This document shows positions 25,356 through 33,266 of a stretch of DNA of 64,000 nt, piece after piece. The notes below the pieces were generated by a model. It was given only the letters and a program-made list of their open reading frames with translations. It did no database searches and was not told where the DNA came from. The position numbers and the translations under genes were made by a program. The stretch lies in the NCBI RefSeq assembly GCF_001499905.1, contig NZ_LQIS01000053.1, forward strand, positions 1 to 64,000. Direction: 5' to 3'. The DNA is from Mycobacterium sp. GA-1285. GTDB taxonomy: Bacteria; Actinomycetota; Actinomycetes; Mycobacteriales; Mycobacteriaceae. Positions within the stretch are counted from its first letter, which is position 1; every line of letters starts with the position of its first letter.

Positions 25356-26210
25356 ATGTCGGCACCGCCGCTGTTTCGTCACGTCGACGAACGACGGGTT
25401 TCGGTGGTGCGCGACGTCGGCGCCGTGATGCGGGTGCTCGACGAGGATCCGGTCGGGTCGTGCATGGTGGCCTGCCGGGTGGCCGAGTACGGTGTGGAGC
25501 CTTCGGCTATCGGCGGGGAACTGTGGACGCGGCGCCTGCCCACCGACTCGCTGTGCTACGCCGGCGCGAACCTGATTCCGTTGCGCGGCGACATGATTGA
25601 CCTGCATGCGTTCGCCGAGAAGGCGATGAGCACCGCGCGCCGCTGCTCGTCCCTGGTCGGCCGGGCCGAGTTGGTGCTGCCGATGTGGCGTCGCCTCGAA
25701 AACGCCTGGGGCGCCGCCCGCGACGTGCGCGAGCATCAGCCGCTACTGGCGCTGAGCACGTCGCCGTCCTGTGCACCCGATCCCGCCGTGCGCCAGGTGC
25801 GTGCTGACGAGCTCGACGCCTACCTCGTCGCGTCGATCGACATGTTCATCGGTGAGGTCGGTATCGACCCGCGACTCGGCGACGGAGGCAGGGGATACCG
25901 CAGACGGGTCGCCGGGTTGATCGCCGCGGGTCGGGCGTGGGCCCGCTTCGAGCGCGGTGAGGTGGTGTTCAAGGCCGAGGTCGGCTCGCAGTCGCCCGCG
26001 GTCGGGCAGATCCAGGGGGTGTGGGTGCACCCCGACTGGCGCGGCCACGGTTTGGGCACCGCGGGCACCGCCACGCTGGCGGAGGCGGTGGTGCGGTCGG
26101 GGCGCACGGCGAGCCTGTACGTCAACGACTTCAACACCGTCGCGCGGGCCACCTATGACCGCGTCGGCTTCCAACAGGTGGGAACGTTCGCGACGGTTCT
26201 GCTCGACTGA
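25356..26210 (+). CDS. GNAT-family N-acetyltransferase with DUF4081-type N-terminal domain
   Basis: This 284-residue protein has an N-terminal DUF4081-like half (to about residue 140), with GANLIPLRGDM and the RRCSSLVGRAELVLPMWRRL run. The C-terminal GNAT domain has GVWVHPDWRGHGLGTAGTA for acetyl-CoA binding, followed by LYVNDFNTVARATYDRVGF. It corresponds by position to Rv2867c. The ATG at 25356 is preferred over the in-frame GTG at 25335, since an AGAAAGAG stretch lies five bases upstream. It follows ispG by 54 bp. The acceptor of the acetyl group is unknown. Confidence 0.88.
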   Translation: MSAPPLFRHVDERRVSVVRDVGAVMRVLDEDPVGSCMVACRVAEYGVEPSAIGGELWTRRLPTDSLCYAGANLIPLRGDMIDLHAFAEKAMSTARRCSSLVGRAELVLPMWRRLENAWGAARDVREHQPLLALSTSPSCAPDPAVRQVRADELDAYLVASIDMFIGEVGIDPRLGDGGRGYRRRVAGLIAAGRAWARFERGEVVFKAEVGSQSPAVGQIQGVWVHPDWRGHGLGTAGTATLAEAVVRSGRTASLYVNDFNTVARATYDRVGFQQVGTFATVLLD

Positions 26211-26233
26211 CGGTTGCGGCCGCCCGACTGATT

Positions 26234-26239
26234 TACGCT
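26234..26239 (+). promoter_or_regulatory. -10 box, leaderless promoter
   Basis: TACGCT ends six bases before the ATG at 26246, which puts the expected transcription start on the A of the start codon. No ribosome site precedes the ATG. Confidence 0.5.
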
Positions 26240-26245
26240 CACGGC

Positions 26246-26902
26246 ATGGCTGACGACGACCGCACAATCGCGCGCAGGGAGATCGCCGACACGATGGTGC
26301 GCGCCCTGGAACGGCGGCACGAACTGCTCGACGTCATCGTCGATTCCGAGGACTACGACGCCGCGATCGAGTCGATCGCGACGATGCTCGGCGCGTCGCC
26401 CACGGCCGCCGAGGCGGTGCTGCGACTGTCCTTCGATCGGCTGACCAAGGTGTCGCGACGTCGGATCGCCGCCGAACTCGAGGACCTCAACGCCCAGCTC
26501 AGCTTCACCATGAGAGAACCAGCACGCAGCGCGGACAGTTTGACGCTGCGCCCGTTCCTCGCTGATGCCGATCGTGACATCTTCGCCGCGCGCACCCAGG
26601 ACGTGCGCGAGTCGGGCGACGGGTCGCGCGCCCCGGCGGGCGATCTGGACGAGGAGATCCGCGCGGGCCTGCGACGCGTCGACGCCGAGGAGGCGGCGTG
26701 GCTGGTCGCGGTGCACGGTACCGAGCGGATCGGGATGGTGTTCGGCGACCTGGTCGCCGGCGAGGTCAACGTGCGGATCTGGATCCACCCCGACCACCGC
26801 AAGCAGGGCTACGGCACCGCGGCGCTGCGCAAGTCGCGCTCGGAGATGGCCGCCTACTTTCCCGGCGTGCCGTTGGTGGTGCGGGCGCCGGCCGCGGGCT
26901 GA
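26246..26902 (+). CDS. GyrA-tower-like coiled domain fused to a short GNAT domain
   Basis: This 218-residue protein has two parts. Residues 20-85 (including LDVIVDSEDYDAAIESIATM and AVLRLSFDRLTKVSRRRIAA) closely follow the pattern of the tower/coiled-coil region of DNA gyrase subunit A. There a similar run ends in an LxRLT-x-x-x-R-x-x-I helix. Residues 98-205 resemble a GNAT domain with HPDHRKQGYGTAALRKS as the acetyl-CoA loop. The GNAT part ends early, without the usual Asn and the Tyr-x-x-x-GF end. It appears to be driven by its own leaderless promoter. Function is unknown, and interaction with topoisomerase or DNA is speculation. Confidence 0.75.
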   Translation: MADDDRTIARREIADTMVRALERRHELLDVIVDSEDYDAAIESIATMLGASPTAAEAVLRLSFDRLTKVSRRRIAAELEDLNAQLSFTMREPARSADSLTLRPFLADADRDIFAARTQDVRESGDGSRAPAGDLDEEIRAGLRRVDAEEAAWLVAVHGTERIGMVFGDLVAGEVNVRIWIHPDHRKQGYGTAALRKSRSEMAAYFPGVPLVVRAPAAG

Positions 26903-26932
26903 CGTTCGGCGCTCGACGCTGCATGCCGCGGG

Positions 26933-26967
26933 CCGCCGCTGCGACTGGGCCCGCCGCTGCGACTGGG
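26933..26967 (+). repeat. Two copies of a 17-bp direct repeat
   Basis: CCGCCGCTGCGACTGGG occurs at 26933-26949 and 26951-26967, in the 195-bp gap before the penicillin-binding lipoprotein gene. Its role is unknown. Confidence 0.7.
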
Positions 26968-27097
26968 GCCTTAAGGGGTATATCCCACGCACCACGTGAG
27001 TGCGATCAACCAGTTAAGCCGTCCAATCGCGCAAACCGACCACAAATTCGGTGCGCCTACCCGGATTGCGGGTCTCGACTTCGTAACATCTGCCCCA

Positions 27098-28906
27098 ATG
27101 GCATCTTCAGTAACACGCATCGCGAGTCTGGCCGCGGTCGCAATCGTCGTCGTCGGCATCAACGGCGCCTGTACGCCCAAACCCGCCGGACCCGAGACCG
27201 CCGCCGAGAAGTTCTTCGCGGCGCTCGCGACCGGTGACACCGCGGGCGCGGCCGAACTCAGCGACCGGCCCGCCGATGCACGCGAAGACCTGAACGAGGC
27301 ATGGGCCGGGCTCCAGGCCACCCATCTGGACACCCAGATTCTGGGCTCCAAGTACGCGATGGACACCGGCAGCGTCACCTACCGCTATACGTGGCATCTG
27401 CCCAAGGACCGGACCTGGACCTACGACGGACAGCTGAACATGGTCCGCGACGAGGGCCGATGGATCGTGCGCTGGAGCGCCACCGGGTTGCACCCGCGCC
27501 TCGGCGAGAACCAGACCTTCGCGCTGCGCGCCGACGCGCCCCCGCGGGCATCGGTGATCGAGCGGGGCGGAACCGAGGTGCTGGTACCGGGATACCTGTA
27601 CAGCTACTCGCTGGACGCGCAGGCGGCCGGCGAGTCGCTGATGCAGACCGCGCGCGCCGTCGTCGACGCATTGCGGCCCTTCGACAACACGCTCGACCCG
27701 CAGCGGCTCGCAGAGCAGACCAGCTCGTCCAAGCAGCCACTGCACCTGATCACGCTGCGCAAGTCCGACCACGACCGGGTGGCCGCCGCGATCGGTGCGC
27801 AACCCGGGGTGGTCATCACGCCGCTCGCCGAAATGCTGCCCGCCGACGAAAATTTCGCGCCGGCGATCATCGGCGAGGTGAAGAGGGCGGTCGCAGGCGA
27901 AATCGTCGGGCAGGCGGGTTGGCGGGTGGTCACCGTCAACCAGAACGGCGTAGACGTCGACGTGCTCAACGAGGTGCCGGGCACGCCCGCACCCTCGATC
28001 CGGATCAGCCTCGACCGCGCGGTCCAGGACGCCGCGCAGAACGCGGTCAACTTCACCGGCAAGAAGGCGATGATCGTCGTGATCAAACCGTCGACCGGGG
28101 AGATCCTGGCCGTCGCCCAGAACACGGCCGCCGACACCGAGGGCCTCATCGCCACCACCGGCCTGTACCCACCCGGTTCGACGTTCAAGATGGTGACCGC
28201 CGGGGCGGCCATCGAACGCGACATGGCCACTCCCAACACGATGCTCCCCTGCCCGGGCACCATGGACATCGGCCACCGGACGGTTCCCAACTACGGCGGC
28301 TTCGACCTCGGCACCGTGCCGATGTCGCGGGCGTTCGCCAGTTCCTGCAACACCACCTTCGCCGAGCTGGCCAGCCGGATGCCGCCGCGCGGGTTGACGA
28401 TGGCCGCGGCCAAATACGGCCTCGGCGCCGACTACGACATCCCGGGCTTGCGGACCGTGACCGGTTCCGTGCCGCCCACCGTCGACCTGGCCGAGCGCAC
28501 CGAGGACGGCTTCGGTCAGGGCAAGGTACTGGCCAGCCCGTTCGGTATGGCGTTGGCGGCGGCAACCGTTGCGGCAGGGAAAACCCCTGTGCCCCAACTG
28601 ATTCAAGGTAAGGAAACCGAGATCGCCGAGAGCCCGGCGCCGATGGACCCGAGGATCGTCGAGGGGCTGCGGCCGATGATGCGGCTGGTGGTGACCAACG
28701 GCACCGCCGAAGACCTGCAGGGCGCGGGCGACGTGCGGGGCAAGACCGGTGAGGCGGAGTTCGCGGGCGGTTCGCACTCCTGGTTCGCCGGGTACCGCGG
28801 CGACATGGCGTTCGCGGCGATGATCGTCGGGGGCGGCTCCTCGGAGTATGCGGTGCGGATGCTCAAGGGCATGCTCGACGGGCTGCCGCCGGACTACCTG
28901 GCCTGA
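27098..28906 (+). CDS. Penicillin-binding lipoprotein (class B transpeptidase)
   Basis: This 602-residue protein has a lipobox NGAC (Cys25), so it is anchored outside the membrane. An NTF2-like MecA-N domain lies at about residues 30-150, a dimerisation domain follows, and then the transpeptidase domain. Active-site motifs are S361-T-F-K, S416-C-N418 and K549-T-G. It should crosslink peptidoglycan and bind beta-lactams, and it matches Rv2864c by position. The ATG at 27098 is chosen because it opens the signal peptide. A possible TAACAT box ends eight bases upstream. Confidence 0.93.
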   Translation: MASSVTRIASLAAVAIVVVGINGACTPKPAGPETAAEKFFAALATGDTAGAAELSDRPADAREDLNEAWAGLQATHLDTQILGSKYAMDTGSVTYRYTWHLPKDRTWTYDGQLNMVRDEGRWIVRWSATGLHPRLGENQTFALRADAPPRASVIERGGTEVLVPGYLYSYSLDAQAAGESLMQTARAVVDALRPFDNTLDPQRLAEQTSSSKQPLHLITLRKSDHDRVAAAIGAQPGVVITPLAEMLPADENFAPAIIGEVKRAVAGEIVGQAGWRVVTVNQNGVDVDVLNEVPGTPAPSIRISLDRAVQDAAQNAVNFTGKKAMIVVIKPSTGEILAVAQNTAADTEGLIATTGLYPPGSTFKMVTAGAAIERDMATPNTMLPCPGTMDIGHRTVPNYGGFDLGTVPMSRAFASSCNTTFAELASRMPPRGLTMAAAKYGLGADYDIPGLRTVTGSVPPTVDLAERTEDGFGQGKVLASPFGMALAAATVAAGKTPVPQLIQGKETEIAESPAPMDPRIVEGLRPMMRLVVTNGTAEDLQGAGDVRGKTGEAEFAGGSHSWFAGYRGDMAFAAMIVGGGSSEYAVRMLKGMLDGLPPDYLA

Positions 28907-28938
28907 TCCTCCGTCGTCGCCGTACCGTAGAGCGTGCG

Positions 28939-29523
28939 ATGACCGAGACCAACCACGACGCCATGCGCGTCTCCGACGCCGACCGCAACGGCACGCTGCG
29001 GCGACTGCACAACGCCGTCGCACTTGGCCTGATCGACATCGACGAGTTCGAGGAGCGCTCGGCGGCGGTGGCGCGGGCGCGGCTGCATTCGGACCTGGAC
29101 GCGCTCGTGGGCGACCTGCCCGGCCCGGGCGCGATCGTCACCTCGGCCGCCGACCGCGTCGAGCTGCGCGGCGTGCTCGGTTCTCTCAAGCGGCAGGGCG
29201 AATGGACGGTACCGAGCCGCCTGGCCCTGCACCGGCGGATGGGTTCCGTGGACTTGGACCTGACGCGGGCGCGCTTCGCCGGACCGATGGTCGTCATCGA
29301 GCTCGACCTGAAGTTCGGCGGGCTCGACCTGCGGCTGCCTGACGGGGCCAGTGCCTCGATCGACGACGTCGAGGTCAACGTGGGCAGCGCCCGCGATCAC
29401 CGCAGGGACGCACCGGCCGACGGCAACCCGCATGTGATCCTGACCGGCAAGGTGGTCTGCGGTTCGGTGGACATCCGCGGGCCGCGCCGGTCGTGGCGGC
29501 TCAGCCCGTTCGACCGCCGCTGA
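28939..29523 (+). CDS. DUF1707 (SHOCT-like) protein
   Basis: This 194-residue protein begins with a DUF1707 domain: MRVSDADRNGTLRRLHNAVA, then LGLIDIDEFEERSAAV and LDALVGDLP. A C-terminal beta-rich part follows with repeated GSVDLDL, FGGLDLRLPDGA and GSVDIRGPR strands, like the LiaF/DUF2154 C-terminal helix of parallel strands. No membrane segment is present. In Firmicutes, LiaF-like domains take part in cell-envelope stress sensing, and a role next to the penicillin-binding gene would fit. It begins 32 bp after that gene and 19 bp before mapB. Confidence 0.85.
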   Translation: MTETNHDAMRVSDADRNGTLRRLHNAVALGLIDIDEFEERSAAVARARLHSDLDALVGDLPGPGAIVTSAADRVELRGVLGSLKRQGEWTVPSRLALHRRMGSVDLDLTRARFAGPMVVIELDLKFGGLDLRLPDGASASIDDVEVNVGSARDHRRDAPADGNPHVILTGKVVCGSVDIRGPRRSWRLSPFDRR

Positions 29524-29530
29524 CCTCGTC

Positions 29531-29536
29531 TACCCT
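29531..29536 (+). promoter_or_regulatory. -10 box, leaderless promoter of map
   Basis: TACCCT ends six bases before the ATG at 29543, so the expected transcription start coincides with the start codon. The gene also has no Shine-Dalgarno sequence. Confidence 0.5.
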
Positions 29537-29542
29537 GTTGAC

Positions 29543-30403
29543 ATGCCCGTTCGTACCGCTCTCCGCCCCGGCGTGGTGTCGCCGACACTGCCGGTGCCCG
29601 CGTCGATCCCGCGGCCGGAGTATGCGTGGAAGCAGACCGTCGACGAGGGCAGCGAGCCGTGGGTGCAGACACCCGAGGTGATCGACAAGATGCGCGTGGC
29701 AGGCCGGATCGCGGCGGGCGCTTTGGCCGAGGCCGGCAAGGCCGTCGCACCGGGCGTCACGACCGACGAGTTGGACCGCATCGCGCACGTGTACATGATC
29801 GATCACGGCGCCTATCCATCCACCCTCGGCTACAAGGGTTTCCCGAAGTCCTGCTGCACATCGCTCAACGAGATCATCTGCCACGGCATCCCGGACTCGA
29901 CGGTCGTCGAAGACGGCGACATCGTCAACATCGACGTGACCGCCTACATCGACGGTGTGCACGGCGACACCAACGCGACATTCCTCGCCGGTGACGTCTC
30001 CGAGGAACACCGCCTACTCGTCGAGCGGACGCGGGAGGCGACCATGCGCGCGATCAAGGCCGTCAAGCCCGGACGGCAGCTGTCCGTCGTCGGCAGAGTC
30101 ATCGAGTCGTACGCGAACCGGTTCGGCTACAACGTGGTTCGCGACTTCACCGGCCACGGCATCGGCACCACCTTCCACAACGGCCTCGTCGTGTTGCACT
30201 ACGACCAACCGGCGGTGGAGACCGTACTGCAGCCGGGCATGACGTTCACCATCGAGCCGATGATCAACCTCGGCGGCCTGGACTACGAGATCTGGGACGA
30301 CGGTTGGACCGTCGCCACCACCGACAAGAAGTGGACCGCGCAATTCGAGCACACGCTGGTGGTCACCGACGACGGCGCCGAGATCCTGACCCTCGCGGAC
30401 TGA
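29543..30403 (+). CDS. map: Type I methionine aminopeptidase
   Basis: This 286-residue enzyme removes the initiator methionine in the cytosol. The metal ligands are visible in NIDVTAYIDGVHGDTNATF (two Asp), GHGIGTTFH (His), TIEPM (Glu) and FEHTLVV (Glu). An N-terminal extension of about 40 residues with VSPTLPVPASIPRPEY is the mycobacterial MapB-type SH3-binding-like linker. By position it is Rv2861c (mapB). A leaderless promoter is visible at its start. It is followed by an intergenic inverted repeat and cobQ. Confidence 0.95.
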   Translation: MPVRTALRPGVVSPTLPVPASIPRPEYAWKQTVDEGSEPWVQTPEVIDKMRVAGRIAAGALAEAGKAVAPGVTTDELDRIAHVYMIDHGAYPSTLGYKGFPKSCCTSLNEIICHGIPDSTVVEDGDIVNIDVTAYIDGVHGDTNATFLAGDVSEEHRLLVERTREATMRAIKAVKPGRQLSVVGRVIESYANRFGYNVVRDFTGHGIGTTFHNGLVVLHYDQPAVETVLQPGMTFTIEPMINLGGLDYEIWDDGWTVATTDKKWTAQFEHTLVVTDDGAEILTLAD

Positions 30404-30410
30404 GAGCGCT

Positions 30411-30466
30411 CGATTGTGAAACCGACGACGCCCGGACGCGGATTTCCGTCGCCGGATGCACAATCG
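30411..30466. repeat. Intergenic inverted repeat between map and cobQ
   Basis: CGATTGTG at 30411-30418 pairs with CACAATCG at 30459-30466. Inside, CCGACGACG-like and CGTCGCCGG-like arms can extend the structure. It may act as a terminator of map, though it lacks a U-tract. Confidence 0.4.
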
Positions 30467-30489
30467 GCGCGGGTGCGGGCGGTGCGCGG

Positions 30490-31977
30490 ATGACCGGCGC
30501 ACTCCTGGTGGCCGGCACCACCTCGGACGCTGGCAAATCGATGGTGGTGGCCGGCCTGTGCCGGCTGTTGGCGCGCAAGGGTATTCGCGTCGCACCGTTC
30601 AAGGCCCAGAACATGTCGAACAACTCCGCTGTCACCGTCGATGGCGGCGAAATCGGCCGCGCGCAGGCGATGCAGGCCCGCGCCGCCGGTCTGGCGCCCC
30701 ACACGCGGTTCAACCCGATCCTGCTCAAACCCGGCAGCGACCGCACCTCGCAGCTGGTGGTGCGCGGCCGGGTGGTCGACACCGTCAGTGCGCGCGACTA
30801 CATCGACCACCGTGATCGACTGAGCGCTGTGGTCGCCGACGAACTGGAACAACTGTGCGCGGAGTTCGACGCGGTCATCTGCGAGGGCGCCGGCTCACCC
30901 GCCGAAACCAATTTGAGAGCAACCGATCTGGCGAACATGGGGTTGGCGCGCGCGGCGGGCCTTCCGGTGATCGTCGTCGGCGACATCGATCGCGGCGGCG
31001 TGCTCGCGCATCTGTACGGCACCGTCGCAGTGCTCGACCCCGAGGACCAACGGTTGATCGCCGGGTTCGTCGTCAACAAGTTCCGCGGTGACCCGTCGCT
31101 GCTCGCGCCCGGCCTGGCGCACCTGGAGGAGCTGTCGGGACGGCCGACCTACGGCGTCATCCCGTATGCCGAGGGACTGTGGCTGGACACCGAGGACTCC
31201 GTCTCGGTGGTGGCCCGTCGCGTGGTGGGCGAACCGCAACCCCCGCGGGGGGAGCAGTGGTTGCGGGTGGCCGCGATCCGGTTGCCCCGCATCTCCAATT
31301 CGACCGACGTCGAGGCCCTCGCGTGCGAACCGGGCGTGCTCGTGCGCTGGGCCAGCGAACCCGCCGATCTGGTCGACGTCGACGTGGTCGTGATCCCGGG
31401 CAGCAAGGCCACCGTCGCGGACCTCGACTGGTTGCGCCGCAGCGGGCTTGCCGACGCGCTGTGCACCCACGCCGCCCGCGGCCTGCCCGTGCTCGGCGTG
31501 TGCGGCGGCTTCCAGATGCTGTGCTCGCGCATCGACGACCCGATGGAGTCCCGCACGGGCGTCGTGCCGGGCCTCGACCTGCTCGACGCAGACGTCGTCT
31601 TCGCACCTGAGAAAACCCTGCGTCGTCACGAAGAACCATTGTGCGGCTATGAGATTCATCACGGTCAGATCATCCGTTCGAGCGAGGAGCAGTGGCTCGG
31701 CGTGGGCCTGCGGCGCGCGGCGGTGTACGGCACCCACTGGCACGGTGTGCTCGACAACGACGACGTCCGGCGCTCGTGGCTGGCCGAGGTCGCACAGGCC
31801 GCCGGCCGCAGCGGGTTCGTCGTCGCCGACGATGTCGACGTCGGTGCCCGGCGCGACGCGCAACTCGATCTGATGGCCGACCTGCTGACCAGCCACCTCG
31901 ATGTGGACGCGGTGCTGACACTCCTCGACGACGGCGCCCCGACCCGGCCCGTCGTCGTGACGGGGTTACGGCGATGA
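30490..31977 (+). CDS. cobQ: Cobyric acid synthase
   Basis: This 495-residue amidotransferase adds amide groups at b, d, e and g of adenosylcobyrinic a,c-diamide. The N-terminal ATP-binding part begins with LLVAGTTSDAGKSMVVAGLC and contains FKAQNMSNNS. The C-terminal class I glutaminase-like domain has VLGVCGGFQML with Cys338 and CGYEIHHGQI. Its TGA overlaps the ATG of the lipoprotein gene. Together with cobO, cobB and cysG further right it forms part of B12 synthesis. This placement next to map differs from M. tuberculosis, where cobQ1 is recalled elsewhere. Confidence 0.94.
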   Translation: MTGALLVAGTTSDAGKSMVVAGLCRLLARKGIRVAPFKAQNMSNNSAVTVDGGEIGRAQAMQARAAGLAPHTRFNPILLKPGSDRTSQLVVRGRVVDTVSARDYIDHRDRLSAVVADELEQLCAEFDAVICEGAGSPAETNLRATDLANMGLARAAGLPVIVVGDIDRGGVLAHLYGTVAVLDPEDQRLIAGFVVNKFRGDPSLLAPGLAHLEELSGRPTYGVIPYAEGLWLDTEDSVSVVARRVVGEPQPPRGEQWLRVAAIRLPRISNSTDVEALACEPGVLVRWASEPADLVDVDVVVIPGSKATVADLDWLRRSGLADALCTHAARGLPVLGVCGGFQMLCSRIDDPMESRTGVVPGLDLLDADVVFAPEKTLRRHEEPLCGYEIHHGQIIRSSEEQWLGVGLRRAAVYGTHWHGVLDNDDVRRSWLAEVAQAAGRSGFVVADDVDVGARRDAQLDLMADLLTSHLDVDAVLTLLDDGAPTRPVVVTGLRR

Positions 31978-32639
31978 TCGGGCGACTCGCCGTGGCGGCC
32001 GTTCTCACCGCGGCGACGTTGACCGGATGCGCGCAGTCGACCGAGGGCTCCCCGACCTGGCCCGGCGCCCGCCTGGACAAAGCGCTGCTCACCGCGGCCG
32101 ACTTTCCGGAGGGGGTGCAGTTCGACCGCGTCGTGCGGGAGCCGGGCCGCGCCGGCGACGGGGCGGGCGCTCCGCCGGCGATGCTGTCGCGCCCGCCGGG
32201 CTGCTCGGAGGGACTCACCAGGGTGATCGCCCAGTCGGCAGAGCGCGGGCCGGGCAGCGCTGCCGAATACGTCGTGGGGTACGACGGCGCCCGCATCGTG
32301 ATGACTGTGCTGACATGGCGCCTGGACCTCGACGAGCTGGCCGCCACAGCCGCGCGGTGCTCGCGCTTCGAGACGTTCTTCGACGAGTCCTCGCCGGGCA
32401 TCCCGATGACGACGAACAGGATGGATACATCCCGCGCCGATGCACTTGTCTACGAACAGACCATGCAACTCGGCGGAGTGGACAGCCGCGTCTACTTCAC
32501 CTTCGAGAACATCGGAACCATGGCGGTGTACGGCGTCGCGTTCCCGACTCCGAACCCGACGATTCCGGTCAAAGCCGCGCTGCCGCAGACCTTTCTGGAC
32601 ATCGCGGCCGAACAGGCCGAGCGCGTCGCGGCGCTCTGA
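31974..32639 (+). CDS. DUF5642-like lipoprotein
   Basis: This 221-residue protein has a signal peptide and lipobox LTGC (Cys19). The mature part has LTAADFPEGVQFDRV, RPPGCSEGL and YTFEN-like strands, and two conserved-looking cysteines (PPGC and AARC) suggest a disulfide. The pattern resembles mycobacterial DUF5642/sensor-like lipoproteins of unknown function. It overlaps cobQ by four bases, so it is co-transcribed with it. Confidence 0.72.
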   Translation: MIGRLAVAAVLTAATLTGCAQSTEGSPTWPGARLDKALLTAADFPEGVQFDRVVREPGRAGDGAGAPPAMLSRPPGCSEGLTRVIAQSAERGPGSAAEYVVGYDGARIVMTVLTWRLDLDELAATAARCSRFETFFDESSPGIPMTTNRMDTSRADALVYEQTMQLGGVDSRVYFTFENIGTMAVYGVAFPTPNPTIPVKAALPQTFLDIAAEQAERVAAL

Positions 32640-32689
32640 ATCGCACGTTCACTCCCGGCGAAACGACCGCGTGGCTGCGTCGACCGCTG

Positions 32690-32695
32690 TAGCGT
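32690..32695 (+). promoter_or_regulatory. -10 box, leaderless promoter
   Basis: TAGCGT ends six bases before the ATG at 32702. Transcription should begin on the start codon. Confidence 0.5.
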
Positions 32696-32701
32696 GGCCC
32701 A

Positions 32702-33265
32702 ATGCCCTCCACCACGGTCACCGTCGAGGGGCTCAGCGTGCCCGTCGACGTCTCCGGTCCCGACAAGGGGTCGGTGGTAGTGGTGCTCGGGGCGGGTCAT
32801 CAACCGGCCGCGGCCTATGACGCCGTGTGTCAACGGCTGCACACCGCGTCGTTGCGGACCGTCGTCGTCCCTCCCGACCCTCGGCTGACTGCCAAGTCGG
32901 TCGTCAGCATCCTCGACGCTCTCGACGTGAAATGGGCACTGTTGGTAGGGGACCGCATCGGCGGCGAGTTGGCCTGGGAACTGGCCGCCACCCGGCTCGA
33001 CCGGTTCATCGGCTTGGTGGTGATCGACCGCGGGCATCCGCGCGTCGCCGACGCCGCAGGCGTGATCCGCGACGAGCACTGCCCGCCGGTCGAGATGAAC
33101 ACCACCGCGTTGGTCAGCACACCCGCGGCCCGCGCGGTCGCCAAAGCCAGTCAGCGTTACGTGTACGGCGACTATCGGATGGTCGATCTGCTCGGCAGGC
33201 GAAACGCCGCGGAGTCCACCGCGCAGCTGGCTGCCGAGATCGTGATGCGCACCAGCACCTGGTAG
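32702..33265 (+). CDS. Alpha/beta-hydrolase-fold protein, nucleophile replaced
   Basis: This 187-residue protein has a small alpha/beta-hydrolase-like fold. VVVVLGAGHQPAAAYD takes the place of the oxyanion strand, and the nucleophile elbow reads GDRIGG at residues 83-88. In that elbow the residue where a Ser should stand is Arg85, so the classic catalytic serine is absent. The protein is also shorter than typical hydrolases and may lack the cap. It could be a non-catalytic binding protein or a thioesterase-like remnant. It is convergent with the ngg-like gene, with one base between the stops. A leaderless promoter precedes it. Confidence 0.65.
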   Translation: MPSTTVTVEGLSVPVDVSGPDKGSVVVVLGAGHQPAAAYDAVCQRLHTASLRTVVVPPDPRLTAKSVVSILDALDVKWALLVGDRIGGELAWELAATRLDRFIGLVVIDRGHPRVADAAGVIRDEHCPPVEMNTTALVSTPAARAVAKASQRYVYGDYRMVDLLGRRNAAESTAQLAAEIVMRTSTW

Positions 33266-33266
33266 C

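Noticed and set aside
27107..29023. Long open frame (638 codons) antisense to the penicillin-binding lipoprotein and DUF1707 genes
   Set aside because: Arg/His/Gly-rich translation with no family motif, and the plus strand has clear genes. High GC leaves long antisense frames by chance.
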